Shown here: one piece after another, positions 17,311-25,877 of the stretch
Layout of the letters: the number at the start of each line of letters is the position of its first letter
Position numbering within the stretch: position 1 is the stretch's first letter
DNA from: Burkholderiales bacterium
GTDB taxonomy: Bacteria; Pseudomonadota; Gammaproteobacteria; Burkholderiales; Burkholderiaceae_D
Length of the DNA stretch: 64,000 nucleotides
Assembly: GCA_016177875.1 (NCBI GenBank)
Contig: JACOUL010000023.1
Location: 1-64,000 of the forward strand
Direction of reading: 5' to 3'
The notes under the pieces: generated by a model
What the model was told of the DNA's origin: nothing
Database searches by the model: none
Seen by the model: the letters and a program-made list of their open reading frames with translations, nothing else
Made by a program: the position numbers and the translations under genes

Positions 17311-18420
17311 CTAAAATAAATCGAGTTGACCTTTGGTTGGAGAGATACTCGTTTTGTCCAACGGGGCCATCATCGGTTTTTTGAAGCGCGATGTATCGAG
17401 CGCGGCATAACTCTCTTTGCGCCCAGTTAACCCAAAGCGCCGTGCCGCCTTCTCGAAGCGCTGACGTATCAATTCCGCCCACACACCTTCTCCGCGCATG
17501 CGTGAACCAAAGCTTGCCTCGTAATTTTTCCCGTCATGCATATCGCGTAAGCGATTCAATACCCGCTCGGCGCGATCCGGAAAATGCGCCTGCAGCCACT
17601 GTTGGAACAGCGGATTCACTTCCCATGGCAAGCGCAGCACCACGTAGCTCGCGGTAGCGGCTCCGGCATCCGCTACCGCTTCCAGCACGCGCTCCAGATC
17701 GGGTTCAGTGACGAATGGAATCACCGGCGCGACGCTGACGGCAACGGGAATACCGGCATCGGCGAGCGTTCGTATGGTGCGTAGGCGCCGTAAGGGGGCG
17801 GCGGCACGCGGCTCCAGCGTTCGCGCAATTTTCGGGCCGAGCGTGGTGATGGTCACGGCAGCGATGGCCAGCCGATTTTGCGCCATGTCGGCAAGCAAAT
17901 CTATATCGTGCTCTATCAGTGCCGACTTCGTGATTAACGCAAGCGGATGCTCGCATTCATGCAGCACGTGCAGCACGCGGCGCGTTAAGCCGAGTTCACG
18001 TTCGCAGGGTTGATAGGCATCGGTATTGACGCCGAGTGCGATCGGCTCCGGCCGGTATGACGGTTTGGCGAGTTCACGCCGCAGTAGTTCTGGAGCATTG
18101 ACCTTCGCGAAAATTTTGCTCTCGAAATCCAAGCCGGGCGAAAGGCCAAGGTAGCTATGAGTGGGACGCGCGAAGCAATAAATGCAGCCATGCTCGCAGC
18201 CCCGATAGGGATTGAGCGAGACATTAAAGGGGATATCGGGCGATTGATTGCGGGTGAGGATGGACTTGGCTTGCTCTTCGATGACTTCCGTTTTGCGTGC
18301 CGGCACAGGCATGCCTTGTTCATCTTCATGGCGCCAGCCATCGTCGAATGCTTCCCGCAAATGGCGCTCGTGGCGCCCTTGCAAGTTAGTGACTGCACCC
18401 CGGCCTTTGAGCGGTTTCAT
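17311..18420 (-). CDS. SPL-like radical SAM protein (PA0069/Rv2578c family)
   Basis: The protein has 369 residues. The radical SAM cluster motif is intact: GCEHGCIYCFARP (CxxxCxxC) near residue 75, within NVSLNPYRGCEHGCIYC. The N-terminal KGRGAVTNLQGRHE and later GVNTDAYQPCERELGLTRRV match the PA0069/spore-photoproduct-lyase-related family, of unproven function. Its ATG lies 17 bases from a strong LexA box, on the other side of which is the imuABC operon, so it may share SOS control. This is suggestive because SPL enzymes repair DNA, but no activity can be read from sequence. Confidence 0.88.
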   Translation of the reverse strand: MKPLKGRGAVTNLQGRHERHLREAFDDGWRHEDEQGMPVPARKTEVIEEQAKSILTRNQSPDIPFNVSLNPYRGCEHGCIYCFARPTHSYLGLSPGLDFESKIFAKVNAPELLRRELAKPSYRPEPIALGVNTDAYQPCERELGLTRRVLHVLHECEHPLALITKSALIEHDIDLLADMAQNRLAIAAVTITTLGPKIARTLEPRAAAPLRRLRTIRTLADAGIPVAVSVAPVIPFVTEPDLERVLEAVADAGAATASYVVLRLPWEVNPLFQQWLQAHFPDRAERVLNRLRDMHDGKNYEASFGSRMRGEGVWAELIRQRFEKAARRFGLTGRKESYAALDTSRFKKPMMAPLDKTSISPTKGQLDLF

Positions 18421-18454
18421 AGCTTCTTCATCAATACTGTATAAATAAACAGTG
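18416..18454 (+). promoter_or_regulatory. LexA (SOS) box and promoter of imuA-imuB-dnaE2
   Basis: TACTGTATAAATAAACAGTG at 18435-18454 matches the E. coli LexA consensus at 17 of 20 positions and has the required CTGT-N8-ACAG (18437-18452). TATAAA at 18440-18445 inside the box is a good -10 element, and TTCATA at 18416-18421 could be a -35 (18-bp spacing). The predicted start of transcription is therefore about 18452. The group II intron begins at that point. The box also lies 17 bases before the start codon of the divergent radical SAM gene. Confidence 0.85.
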
Positions 18455-18819
18455 TGCGCCGGGAGACCGGTGAAGGTGAAGGGGTGAAAGTCCCCGACGA
18501 TGCAAGACCTAGCGAGTCACATTGTCCCCGAGTCATGCGTGGCAAGCCGCGAGGCTTGACGCGAAGCGTTGACAGGGGTGCTGATAGGCCAGCCATTGAG
18601 CCATGAAATGTTATTAGAGATCCGAGTGCTGACGCAGTACTGTATGTGGAAGGCGAAACCGCACGGCGCGCTATCGCAAGCGCCGGCGCGGACTCGGCGC
18701 GGTCTGAGACCCTGGCATGTCAGTACGACCTTCACGCGGGAACCGGGAGATCTCCTGTTTGACCGCTGGCAGCAGCACCGCCATGCGGCCCGCATCGGGA
18801 AGGCGAGGAGCCCAAGCCG

Positions 18820-20352
18820 ATGATGCACGAACAGGAGAAGTCGGACTTTCCCATAGTAGCGACGAAGCTGGCGAACAAATCCGGGCAACCGGAAGCGGAG
18901 CCGGTGGAGCCAAGGGGAGGGGCCAAGAGAAACACGCACCAGCAGCGCATGTGCCGGACACAGAGTCGGGAAAGCATGTCCCAGCGGCTGGAGCGTGTGC
19001 GGCAAGCCGCAAGGCAAAGAAAGCAGGAACGGTTCACCGCGCTGTTCCACTTAATCGATATCGAATTGCTGGAAACGGCGTTCTACTGGCTAAAGAAGAA
19101 AGCCGCCCCCGGCATCGATGGCGTGACGTGGCAACAATACGAACAAGACTTGGAGACCAATCTCGTGCAACTGCATGAAAGGCTGCACCGGCAAGCCTAT
19201 CGGGCGCTCCCCTCCCGCAGACGGTACATACCGAAAGCGGATGGCAAGCTGCGTCCCCTAGGCATCGCCGCGCTGGAAGACAAGATCATTCAGCGCGCAC
19301 TGGTGGAAATCCTGAACGCCGTGTATGAGAACGATTTCCTCGGCTTCTCGTATGGATTCCGTCCGAAACGCTCCCAGCATGATGCGCTGGACGCGTTGGC
19401 GACGGCAATTGCGCGCACCAATGTGAACTGGATACTGGACGCCGACATCAGCCGGTTCTTCGACACGGTCAGCCACGACTGGCTGATCCAATTCGTCGAA
19501 CATCGGATCGGCGATCCTCGCGTGATACGGCTGATCCGCAAATGGTTGGCGGCAGGCACGATGGAAGACGGAGAGATCGAACCGACAGAGCAAGGCACGC
19601 CCCAAGGGGCCGTGATCTCGCCGCTGCTGGCAAACATCTACCTCCACTATGTCTTCGACCTATGGGCAAACCAATGGCGCAAACGCCATGCCCGTGGCAA
19701 CGTCGTGATCATCCGCTATGCCGACGACATCGTCATTGGCTTTGACAAGCAAGACGACGCCAAGCGGTTCAAGCGTGCCATGCAAATGCGGCTGGAGAAG
19801 TTTGCGCTGACGGTACACCCGGAAAAGACCCGCTTGATCGAGTTTGGCCGCTTTGCGGCAGAAAACCGGGCCAAGCGGGGACTCGGGAAACCGGAAACGT
19901 TCAACTTCCTTGGATTCACGCATATCAGTGGCCGCGCCCGAGACGGCAAGTTCATGCTCAGGCGCAAGACCCGGCGCGACCGGATGCGGGCCACATTAAA
20001 GGCGATCAAGGAAGAATTGCGGCGCAGATGGCACCAGTCGATTCCCGAGCAAGGGAAGTGGCTGCGGCAGGTAGTGCAAGGGTACTTCAACTACCATGCT
20101 GTGCCGACTAACAGTCCAGCGCTGGGCGCGTTCCGGGCGCATGTGGTCGATCTCTGGCGGCGGGCGCTACGGCGGCGCAGCCAGGAAGATGACACGACAT
20201 GGGCGAAGGTGACGCGCCTGGCGGACAAATGGCTTCCCAAGGCAAAGGTCTTGCATCCTTGGCCGGTGGTGCGATTTGCCGCCAAATACTCAAGGCAAGA
20301 GCCCGGTGCGCGAATGGCGCACGCCGGGATCTGTGCGGGGGGTATGCAGTAA
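18820..20352 (+). CDS. ltrA: Group II intron reverse transcriptase/maturase
   Basis: The protein has 510 residues from ATG 18820 (ATG 18823 also possible). The reverse transcriptase blocks are clear: YIPKADGKLRPLGIAALEDK, GFSYGFRPKRSQHDALDAL, QGTPQGAVISPLLANIYLHY and the catalytic YADD in IIRYADDIVIGF. Then come the thumb/X maturase region (LNFLGFT-like block, FNFLGFTHISGRARDGKFML) and a short DNA-binding C-terminus. No Cys-pair HNH endonuclease domain is present, so mobility would rely on other primers such as replication forks. It splices the intron and reverse-transcribes it. The reading frame continues through intron domains V and VI, so the last 15-20 residues are encoded by catalytic RNA sequence. 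Confidence 0.93.
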   Translation: MMHEQEKSDFPIVATKLANKSGQPEAEPVEPRGGAKRNTHQQRMCRTQSRESMSQRLERVRQAARQRKQERFTALFHLIDIELLETAFYWLKKKAAPGIDGVTWQQYEQDLETNLVQLHERLHRQAYRALPSRRRYIPKADGKLRPLGIAALEDKIIQRALVEILNAVYENDFLGFSYGFRPKRSQHDALDALATAIARTNVNWILDADISRFFDTVSHDWLIQFVEHRIGDPRVIRLIRKWLAAGTMEDGEIEPTEQGTPQGAVISPLLANIYLHYVFDLWANQWRKRHARGNVVIIRYADDIVIGFDKQDDAKRFKRAMQMRLEKFALTVHPEKTRLIEFGRFAAENRAKRGLGKPETFNFLGFTHISGRARDGKFMLRRKTRRDRMRATLKAIKEELRRRWHQSIPEQGKWLRQVVQGYFNYHAVPTNSPALGAFRAHVVDLWRRALRRRSQEDDTTWAKVTRLADKWLPKAKVLHPWPVVRFAAKYSRQEPGARMAHAGICAGGMQ

Positions 20353-20366
20353 TGCGTATCTCTACC
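20299..20366 (+). ncRNA. Group II intron domains V and VI
   Basis: Domain V (20299-20332) folds as CCCGG-TGCGC-GAAT-GCGCA-CG-CCGGG with AGC at its base, the catalytic core of group II ribozymes. Domain VI follows, with GGTATGCA pairing to TGCGTATC and an unpaired AGTAA segment that should hold the branch-point adenosine. The 3' splice site is about 20371. Confidence 0.8.
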
Positions 20367-20395
20367 GCGACAAAAGAACAGTTCAGGAGGTCATC

Positions 20396-21151
20396 ATGTC
20401 TGCGTCCGCCGGTGGAGTCGCAGCCGCTCTCGCTTCGTCCTTGGATTCGCATTCATCGCTGAATCGTTTTATCTGGCGCGCCGATCAGATGAGCAAGCAT
20501 CATGCCGCTGTCGCACGTAGCGGCTATCCAAGGCTCGATCAAGAATTGCCCGATGGCGGTTGGCCGCGTTCGGCGTTGATCGAACTGCTATTGCAGCAAG
20601 GGGGCATTGGCGAAATACGATTATTGCGTCCAGCCTTAAAAGAAATTACCAAAGAGCGTCGTGTGGCGCTCGTTCAGCCGCCGCATTTGCCGCAAGCCGC
20701 GGCATGGCTTTCTTGGGGCATGCAGGCCGAGCGCTTGTTATGGATAAAGACGGCGCGCACGGCCGATGCTTTATGGGCGGCGGAACAAATTCTGCGTAAC
20801 GGCAGTTGCGGGGCGCTCTTGTTGTGGCAAAACCAGGTGCGTTCCGAATCTTTGCGGCGCTTACATTTGGCGGCGCAAAACGCCGATACCGCGTTTTGGA
20901 TGGTGCGGCCGCTGGCTGCCATGCATGAAGCTTCGCCGGCGCCCTTGCGGCTGGCACTCAAACCCGCTTTGCGCGGATTGCACATCGAGATAGTGAAGCG
21001 ACGAGGAGCGCATTGCGATGACATCCTCACCGTGTCGTTCGACGATGCCGTCGCGGCACCTTCCAATATATCGAAAATCAATCATGCGTCTGTGGATCGC
21101 CGTACATCTACCGTTTCTGTCATTGGAGGCATTGCGTCCGCGCTGGTCTAA
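20396..21151 (+). CDS. imuA: Mutasome accessory protein ImuA
   Basis: ATG 20396 follows AGGAGG (20385-20390) and gives 251 residues; the longer frame upstream is intron sequence. The RecA/SulA-like ImuA core is evident: YPRLDQELPDGGWPRSALIE, then AAWLSWGMQAERLLWIKTAR and LRNGSCGALLLWQNQVRSES. ImuA works with ImuB and DnaE2 in SOS-induced translesion synthesis, probably interacting with RecA. It is the first gene of the imuA-imuB-dnaE2 operon under the LexA box at 18437-18452, but separated from that box by a 1.9-kb intron. Its 3' end overlaps imuB by 68 bases. Confidence 0.93.
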   Translation: MSASAGGVAAALASSLDSHSSLNRFIWRADQMSKHHAAVARSGYPRLDQELPDGGWPRSALIELLLQQGGIGEIRLLRPALKEITKERRVALVQPPHLPQAAAWLSWGMQAERLLWIKTARTADALWAAEQILRNGSCGALLLWQNQVRSESLRRLHLAAQNADTAFWMVRPLAAMHEASPAPLRLALKPALRGLHIEIVKRRGAHCDDILTVSFDDAVAAPSNISKINHASVDRRTSTVSVIGGIASALV

Positions 21152-22553
21152 GCCGGGCAGATATGCGGTGCTGGAGCGGGATCGCGTACTGGCGATGACG
21201 CAAGAAGCAGCGGCAAGCGGCGTGCAAATCGGTATGCGCCGCAATGGCGTCATCGCGATTGCGCCGGGTACGCAATTGCATGAGCGCGATGAAGCAAAAG
21301 AGGCGGCTGCGTTGAACGATGTGGCGCTCGCTCTTTTGCAATACACACCCGAAGTTGCGTTGGCCGACGAGGCCGGCGTATTGCTGGAAGTGAGAGCGAG
21401 CTTGCGTTTCTTTCAGGGGCCGCGTGCGTTGTGCCGGCGCGTGTGCGCAACGGTAAATGCATTGGGATTCGCCGTGCGGATCGGCATGGCACCGACCGCG
21501 CAAGGTGCGCACTTGCTTGCCTGCAGAGCAGTGTGCGTAAAATCAGAAAAGCGTCGCCGCACCATGCGTATGGAAGGCATGGTGCGCCTGCTCGACGCTT
21601 TGCCTTTTACCTTGCTGCGCGAAACCCATCCCTATGCCGATTGGCTGGAAGGCATAGGCTGCACTACGCTGGCTGACGTGCGCAAATTGCCGCGCGCGGG
21701 ATTGCAGAGGCGCGGCGGCAAAGCCGTGCTGGAAGCGCTCGATCGCGCCTATGCTCTTGCGCCGGAATTATTCGAGTGGCTACAGCCGCCGCCGACATTT
21801 TCCGCATACCTGGAGCTGCCTGAGCGCATCGAGTATGCGGAAGCGGTTTTGTTTGCCGCGCGCCGCTTGATCGTGCAGATGATCGGCTGGCTTGTGGCGC
21901 GGCAGTTCGCGGTATCGCGCTTCATTCTTTTACTCGAACACGAACGCGGCCGCACCGCCATTGATCCCACGCTCATCGAAATCGCTTTGGCTGAAGCGGC
22001 CTGGCATGAAGAACATTTGACGCGGCTTTTGAAAGAAAGACTCGCACGCCTCACCTTGCCGGCAGCAATCATCGCTTTGCGCCTGAAAGCCGAGCAAGTT
22101 TGCTCCATGATGCCGCCGACGGATTCTTTGTTTCCTGAGCCCGGCCGAACAAGAGAAGATTTTCATCGCTTGCTGGAATTGCTGACGGCACGCTTAGGCA
22201 ATGCATGCGTGCTGGCGCCGATGCCGGTGGCGGATTACCGACCGGAAGTGTGCAATGCCTGGATGCCGGCTGCAGATTGCCGGTCGGTCGCTTTTAATCC
22301 GCTGCCGGCCGAGCGTCCGTTCTGGCTGCTGGAAAAGCCGATCGCTTTACTCGTGCGTGATCATCGACCGTTTTACGGCTCGCCTTTGACATTAGTGCGC
22401 GGCCCGGAGCGCATTGAATGCGGCTGGTGGGATAGCGGGTTTGCGGCGCGTGATTATTTCGTCGCGCAAGACAAGGATGGCGCTTGCTATTGGATTTACC
22501 GCGAGCGTTTGAAAGAGGAAGTACATTGGTTTTTGCATGGCATGTTTGCATGA
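21084..22553 (+). CDS. imuB: ImuB, catalytically inactive Y-family polymerase homologue
   Basis: ATG 21084 (MRLWIAVHLPFLSLEALRPR) gives 489 residues. An upstream extension to 21018 lies inside imuA and is not family-like. The protein has the DinP/UmuC fold (LRFFQGPRALCRRVCATVNA, then GFAVRIGMAPTAQGAHLLAC). It lacks the acidic metal ligands of active Y-polymerases: the N-terminal DxD-type site reads AVHLPF. This is characteristic of ImuB, which acts as the beta-clamp-binding hub recruiting DnaE2. It overlaps imuA by 68 bases and is followed after six bases by dnaE2, implying translational coupling. Confidence 0.93.
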   Translation: MRLWIAVHLPFLSLEALRPRWSKPGRYAVLERDRVLAMTQEAAASGVQIGMRRNGVIAIAPGTQLHERDEAKEAAALNDVALALLQYTPEVALADEAGVLLEVRASLRFFQGPRALCRRVCATVNALGFAVRIGMAPTAQGAHLLACRAVCVKSEKRRRTMRMEGMVRLLDALPFTLLRETHPYADWLEGIGCTTLADVRKLPRAGLQRRGGKAVLEALDRAYALAPELFEWLQPPPTFSAYLELPERIEYAEAVLFAARRLIVQMIGWLVARQFAVSRFILLLEHERGRTAIDPTLIEIALAEAAWHEEHLTRLLKERLARLTLPAAIIALRLKAEQVCSMMPPTDSLFPEPGRTREDFHRLLELLTARLGNACVLAPMPVADYRPEVCNAWMPAADCRSVAFNPLPAERPFWLLEKPIALLVRDHRPFYGSPLTLVRGPERIECGWWDSGFAARDYFVAQDKDGACYWIYRERLKEEVHWFLHGMFA

Positions 22554-22559
22554 GGCGAT

Positions 22560-25500
22560 ATGCTTGAATCGTTTTCTTCATCGGCATTGCCGGATTACGC
22601 CGAACTGCAATGCGCTTCCAACTTCAGTTTTCTACGCGGCGCATCGCATCCGGAAGAGTTGGTGGAGCGCGCAGCCAAGCTGGGGTATGCGGCGCTTGCC
22701 ATGACGGATGAATGCTCAGTGGCCGGAGTAGTGCGCGCGCATGTCGAAGCAAAAAATCTGGGCCTGCATTTAATTGTCGGCAGTTGGTTTCAATTGACGA
22801 ACGAAGACGGCAGTCCGGCATGTTCGCTGATCTTACTGGCGCAGAACCGCGAAGGCTACGGCAATTTATGCGAGTTGATTACCTTGGCACGCACGCGCGC
22901 GGAAGTGGAGAAAGGGGACTATCGCTTAGCGCCGTGCGACTTGGATATGCCGAAGGAGGGATACGTCCACTTGCAAGGCATGCCGGACTGCCTGGCGATT
23001 TTGACGCCCGCGTACGGCGTGAGTGAAGAAGAACTGCGGACGCAAGCGGCATGGCTGCGGGCGACATTTCCCGCGCGTGCTTTTGTCGCGCTCACCTTAT
23101 TGCACCGCGCGCTGGACGAGCGACATAAAAACGTCGTTGCATCGGTATGCGAAGAATACGGATTGCCCATGGCGGCAACCGGCGATGTCTGCATGCATGT
23201 CCGCTCCCGCAAACTTTTGCAAGACGTATTGACGGCGATTCGCTTCGGAAAACCGGTGAACACCTGCGGTTATGCGTTGGCTTCCAACGCCGAGCAGCAT
23301 TTGCGTTCGCGGCTGCGGCTGGCCAATCTTTATCCTGCCGAAGCATTAGCGCAAACCGTGCAGATTGCACGGCAATGTACTTTTTCTCTGGATGAATTGC
23401 GTTACGAATATCCGGAAGAGCTGGTGCCGGCAGGTCAGACGCCGGCTGCTTATTTACGCCAAGAGACTTACATCGGCGCGCATCGGCGTTATTCATCCGG
23501 TATTCCTGCGCAAGTGCAGGAACAAATCGAGCATGAGCTGGGACTTCTCGTCGAGATGCGCTATGAAGCTTATTTTCTAACGGTGTATGACATCGTTCGA
23601 TTCGCGCGCCGTGAAAAAATTCTGTGCCAGGGACGCGGCTCGGCGGCGAATTCCGCCGTGTGTTATTGCTTAGGGATCACCGAGGTCGATCCGGCACGCG
23701 GCAATGCTTTATTCGAGCGCTTCATCTCGAAAGAGCGCAACGAACCGCCCGATATCGATGTCGATTTCGAACATCAGCGGCGCGAAGAAGTCATTCAGTA
23801 CATTTATCAAAAGTATGGGAGGCTGCGCGCGGCATTGACGGCGGTGGTGATCAGTTACCGTCCAAGAAGCGTGCTGCGCGATGTCGGCAAAGCGCTGGGC
23901 GTGGACCCTGGCATTATCGACCAGGTGGCAAAATTTCATCGCTGGTGGGATGGCAAAACCCAGCTGACTGAACATTTTCGTCAATGCGGGTTGGATCCGG
24001 AATCGATCATTGCGCAGCAGTGGCGAGTCATTGCTTATGAGTTAATGGGTTTTCCTCGCCACTTGTCGCAGCACCCCGGCGGGTTCGTGATATCTCGCGG
24101 CAAATTGTCCCGGCTGGTGCCGATCGAAAATGCTGCCATGGAAAAGCGCAGCGTAGTGCAATGGGATAAGGACGATCTCGATGCGCTGGGATTGCTGAAA
24201 GTCGATGTGCTTGCGCTCGGCATGCTCTCGGTGATTCGACGTGCGCTGGAGTTTGTCGGCGCAAGAAGAGGCGAGCCTTTCGAGATGCAGGATATTCCTG
24301 CGGAAGATGCAGCCACTTACGACATGATCTGTGAAGCCGACACCATAGGCGTATTCCAAATCGAAAGCCGTGCGCAGATGAGCATGCTGCCGCGCTTGAG
24401 GCCGCGAGAATTTTACGATTTGGTGATCGAAGTGGCGATCGTGCGGCCGGGGCCGATTCAGGGCGGCATGGTGCATCCGTATTTGCGCCGCAAGCAAGGA
24501 CTGGAGCCGATTGTCTATCCGGGCAAGGAAGTAGAACAAGCTTTGGCGCGTACGCTGGGTGTGCCGATCTTTCAAGAGCAGGTGATGCAGATTGCCGTAT
24601 TGGCCGGCGGCTTTTCCCCGGGCGAAGCGGATCATTTACGGCGTTCGATGGCAGCATGGAGAAAAAAAGGCGACATCGGAAAATTTCGGGACAAGCTCGT
24701 TAAAGGCATGACGGAACGCGGTTATGACGAAAAGTTTGCCGACGCTATATTTCAACAAATTGAAGGCTTCGCCGAATACGGTTTTCCTGAAAGCCACGCC
24801 GCCAGCTTCGCATTGCTGGCCTATGCCAGTGCTTGGTTGAAGTGCCGTGAACCGGCGGCATTTTTAGCTGCGCTACTGAATAGTCAGCCGATGGGTTTTT
24901 ACACGCCATCGCAATTGGTGCAGGACGCAAGGCGCCACAAGGTCGAAGTGCGCGTGGTTGATGTAGGCATTAGCCATTGGGAAGCGACGCTGGAGTCTGC
25001 ATCAGGCGAGCAACCGGCGATCAGGCTCGGCTTTAATATCGTGCGCGGGATGTCGCAAGAAGCGGCATTGCGTATCGAAGAGTCGCGTGCCGTAAAACCG
25101 TTTGCCAATCTCAGAGATCTGGCGCTGCGTGCGGAATTGACGCGCCGCGATTTGCAAGTATTGGCCGCGGCCGATGCTTTGCGCGCGTTGGCAGGAAACA
25201 GGCGCCAAGCGTTGTGGCATGCATTGGCCGGCGAACCAGAGCGAGGAATGTTGAAAGCCGCGGCAATTGCGGAGGAAGAAGTACAGTTTGCTGCACCTTC
25301 GGAAGCGCAAACCATCACGGCGGATTACCAAACTCTCGGTTTGACATTAAGACGGCACCCTGTGGCCTTGTTGCGCCCCTTGCTGACCAAAAAACGCTTC
25401 ATGCCTGCCGAGATGCTGAACTCTTTCGCCAACGGTCAATTCGCGCGCGGCTGCGGCATCGTCACCTTGCGCCAGCGGCCGGGCACCGCGAAAGGCGTGA

Positions 25501-25718
25501 TGTTCATGTCGCTGGAAGACGAGACCGGTACCGTCAGCGTCGTTATCTGGCCCAAGCTGGTGGATATACAGCGCAGAGCATTGCTAGGGGCTTCGCTATT
25601 AGGCGTATACGGTATCTGGCAATGTGAAAACCAGGTGCGGCATTTGGTGGCGAAGCGGGTGGTGGATTTGTCGGCGTGGCTAGGAAAACTTGTTACCAGC
25701 AGTCGCGACTTTGCTTAG
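22560..25718 (+). CDS. dnaE2: Error-prone DNA polymerase DnaE2 (ImuC)
   Basis: The protein has 1052 residues, full length for DnaE2. The N-terminal PHP domain starts YAELQCASNFSFLRGASHPE; the first metal-site His is replaced by Cys, consistent with loss of proofreading-type activity. The C-family polymerase palm contains PPDIDVDFEHQRREE and, further on, DALGLLKVDVLALGM with the catalytic Asp residues. A tandem HhH region and a C-terminal OB-fold (RQRPGTAKGVMFMSLEDETG) follow. It lacks the tau-binding tail of replicative DnaE1. GAGG precedes the start by five bases. It carries out SOS mutagenesis with ImuA and ImuB. A terminator lies 90 bases beyond its stop. Confidence 0.96.
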   Translation: MLESFSSSALPDYAELQCASNFSFLRGASHPEELVERAAKLGYAALAMTDECSVAGVVRAHVEAKNLGLHLIVGSWFQLTNEDGSPACSLILLAQNREGYGNLCELITLARTRAEVEKGDYRLAPCDLDMPKEGYVHLQGMPDCLAILTPAYGVSEEELRTQAAWLRATFPARAFVALTLLHRALDERHKNVVASVCEEYGLPMAATGDVCMHVRSRKLLQDVLTAIRFGKPVNTCGYALASNAEQHLRSRLRLANLYPAEALAQTVQIARQCTFSLDELRYEYPEELVPAGQTPAAYLRQETYIGAHRRYSSGIPAQVQEQIEHELGLLVEMRYEAYFLTVYDIVRFARREKILCQGRGSAANSAVCYCLGITEVDPARGNALFERFISKERNEPPDIDVDFEHQRREEVIQYIYQKYGRLRAALTAVVISYRPRSVLRDVGKALGVDPGIIDQVAKFHRWWDGKTQLTEHFRQCGLDPESIIAQQWRVIAYELMGFPRHLSQHPGGFVISRGKLSRLVPIENAAMEKRSVVQWDKDDLDALGLLKVDVLALGMLSVIRRALEFVGARRGEPFEMQDIPAEDAATYDMICEADTIGVFQIESRAQMSMLPRLRPREFYDLVIEVAIVRPGPIQGGMVHPYLRRKQGLEPIVYPGKEVEQALARTLGVPIFQEQVMQIAVLAGGFSPGEADHLRRSMAAWRKKGDIGKFRDKLVKGMTERGYDEKFADAIFQQIEGFAEYGFPESHAASFALLAYASAWLKCREPAAFLAALLNSQPMGFYTPSQLVQDARRHKVEVRVVDVGISHWEATLESASGEQPAIRLGFNIVRGMSQEAALRIEESRAVKPFANLRDLALRAELTRRDLQVLAAADALRALAGNRRQALWHALAGEPERGMLKAAAIAEEEVQFAAPSEAQTITADYQTLGLTLRRHPVALLRPLLTKKRFMPAEMLNSFANGQFARGCGIVTLRQRPGTAKGVMFMSLEDETGTVSVVIWPKLVDIQRRALLGASLLGVYGIWQCENQVRHLVAKRVVDLSAWLGKLVTSSRDFA

Positions 25719-25806
25719 TGGACCGACACTCTGCGCCGATTTATTGATATTAGATAAGCGAGATGGGGCAGTTCTAAGTCAACGAGAGTGATCGCGCAAA
25801 TGAAAA

Positions 25807-25838
25807 AAGCCTGATTCGGCAAATACCGAATCAGGCTT
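25807..25838 (-). terminator. Intrinsic terminator between dnaE2 and PHB depolymerase gene
   Basis: A perfect 13-bp stem AAGCCTGATTCGG (25807-25819) and CCGAATCAGGCTT (25826-25838) has a 6-base loop. On the minus strand it is followed by a run of six T, so it mainly ends the depolymerase transcript. On the plus strand the tail is only TTAACTT, a weaker stop for dnaE2. Confidence 0.85.
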
Positions 25839-25877
25839 AACTTCAGCTCGAATACTCGGCCGAAGCCAGAGAATCGA

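Larger units (their letters stand above)
18454..20371 (+). mobile_element. Group II intron with maturase ORF, inserted between the LexA box and imuA
   Basis: The left end GTGCGCCGGGAG fits the GUGYG 5' splice consensus; GTGTG at 18452 is an alternative register. It is followed by domain I-like sequence including GGGGTGAAAGTCCCC. An LtrA-type ORF sits in domain IV. Domain V is recognisable at 20299-20332, with catalytic triad AGC at 20300-20302, a GAAT loop and a CG bulge before CCGGG. A domain VI hairpin follows, and the element ends at CTACCGCGAC (AC at 20370-20371). Length is about 1918 bp. The flanks are the SOS promoter on the left and the imuA ribosome-binding site on the right. Confidence 0.9.
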
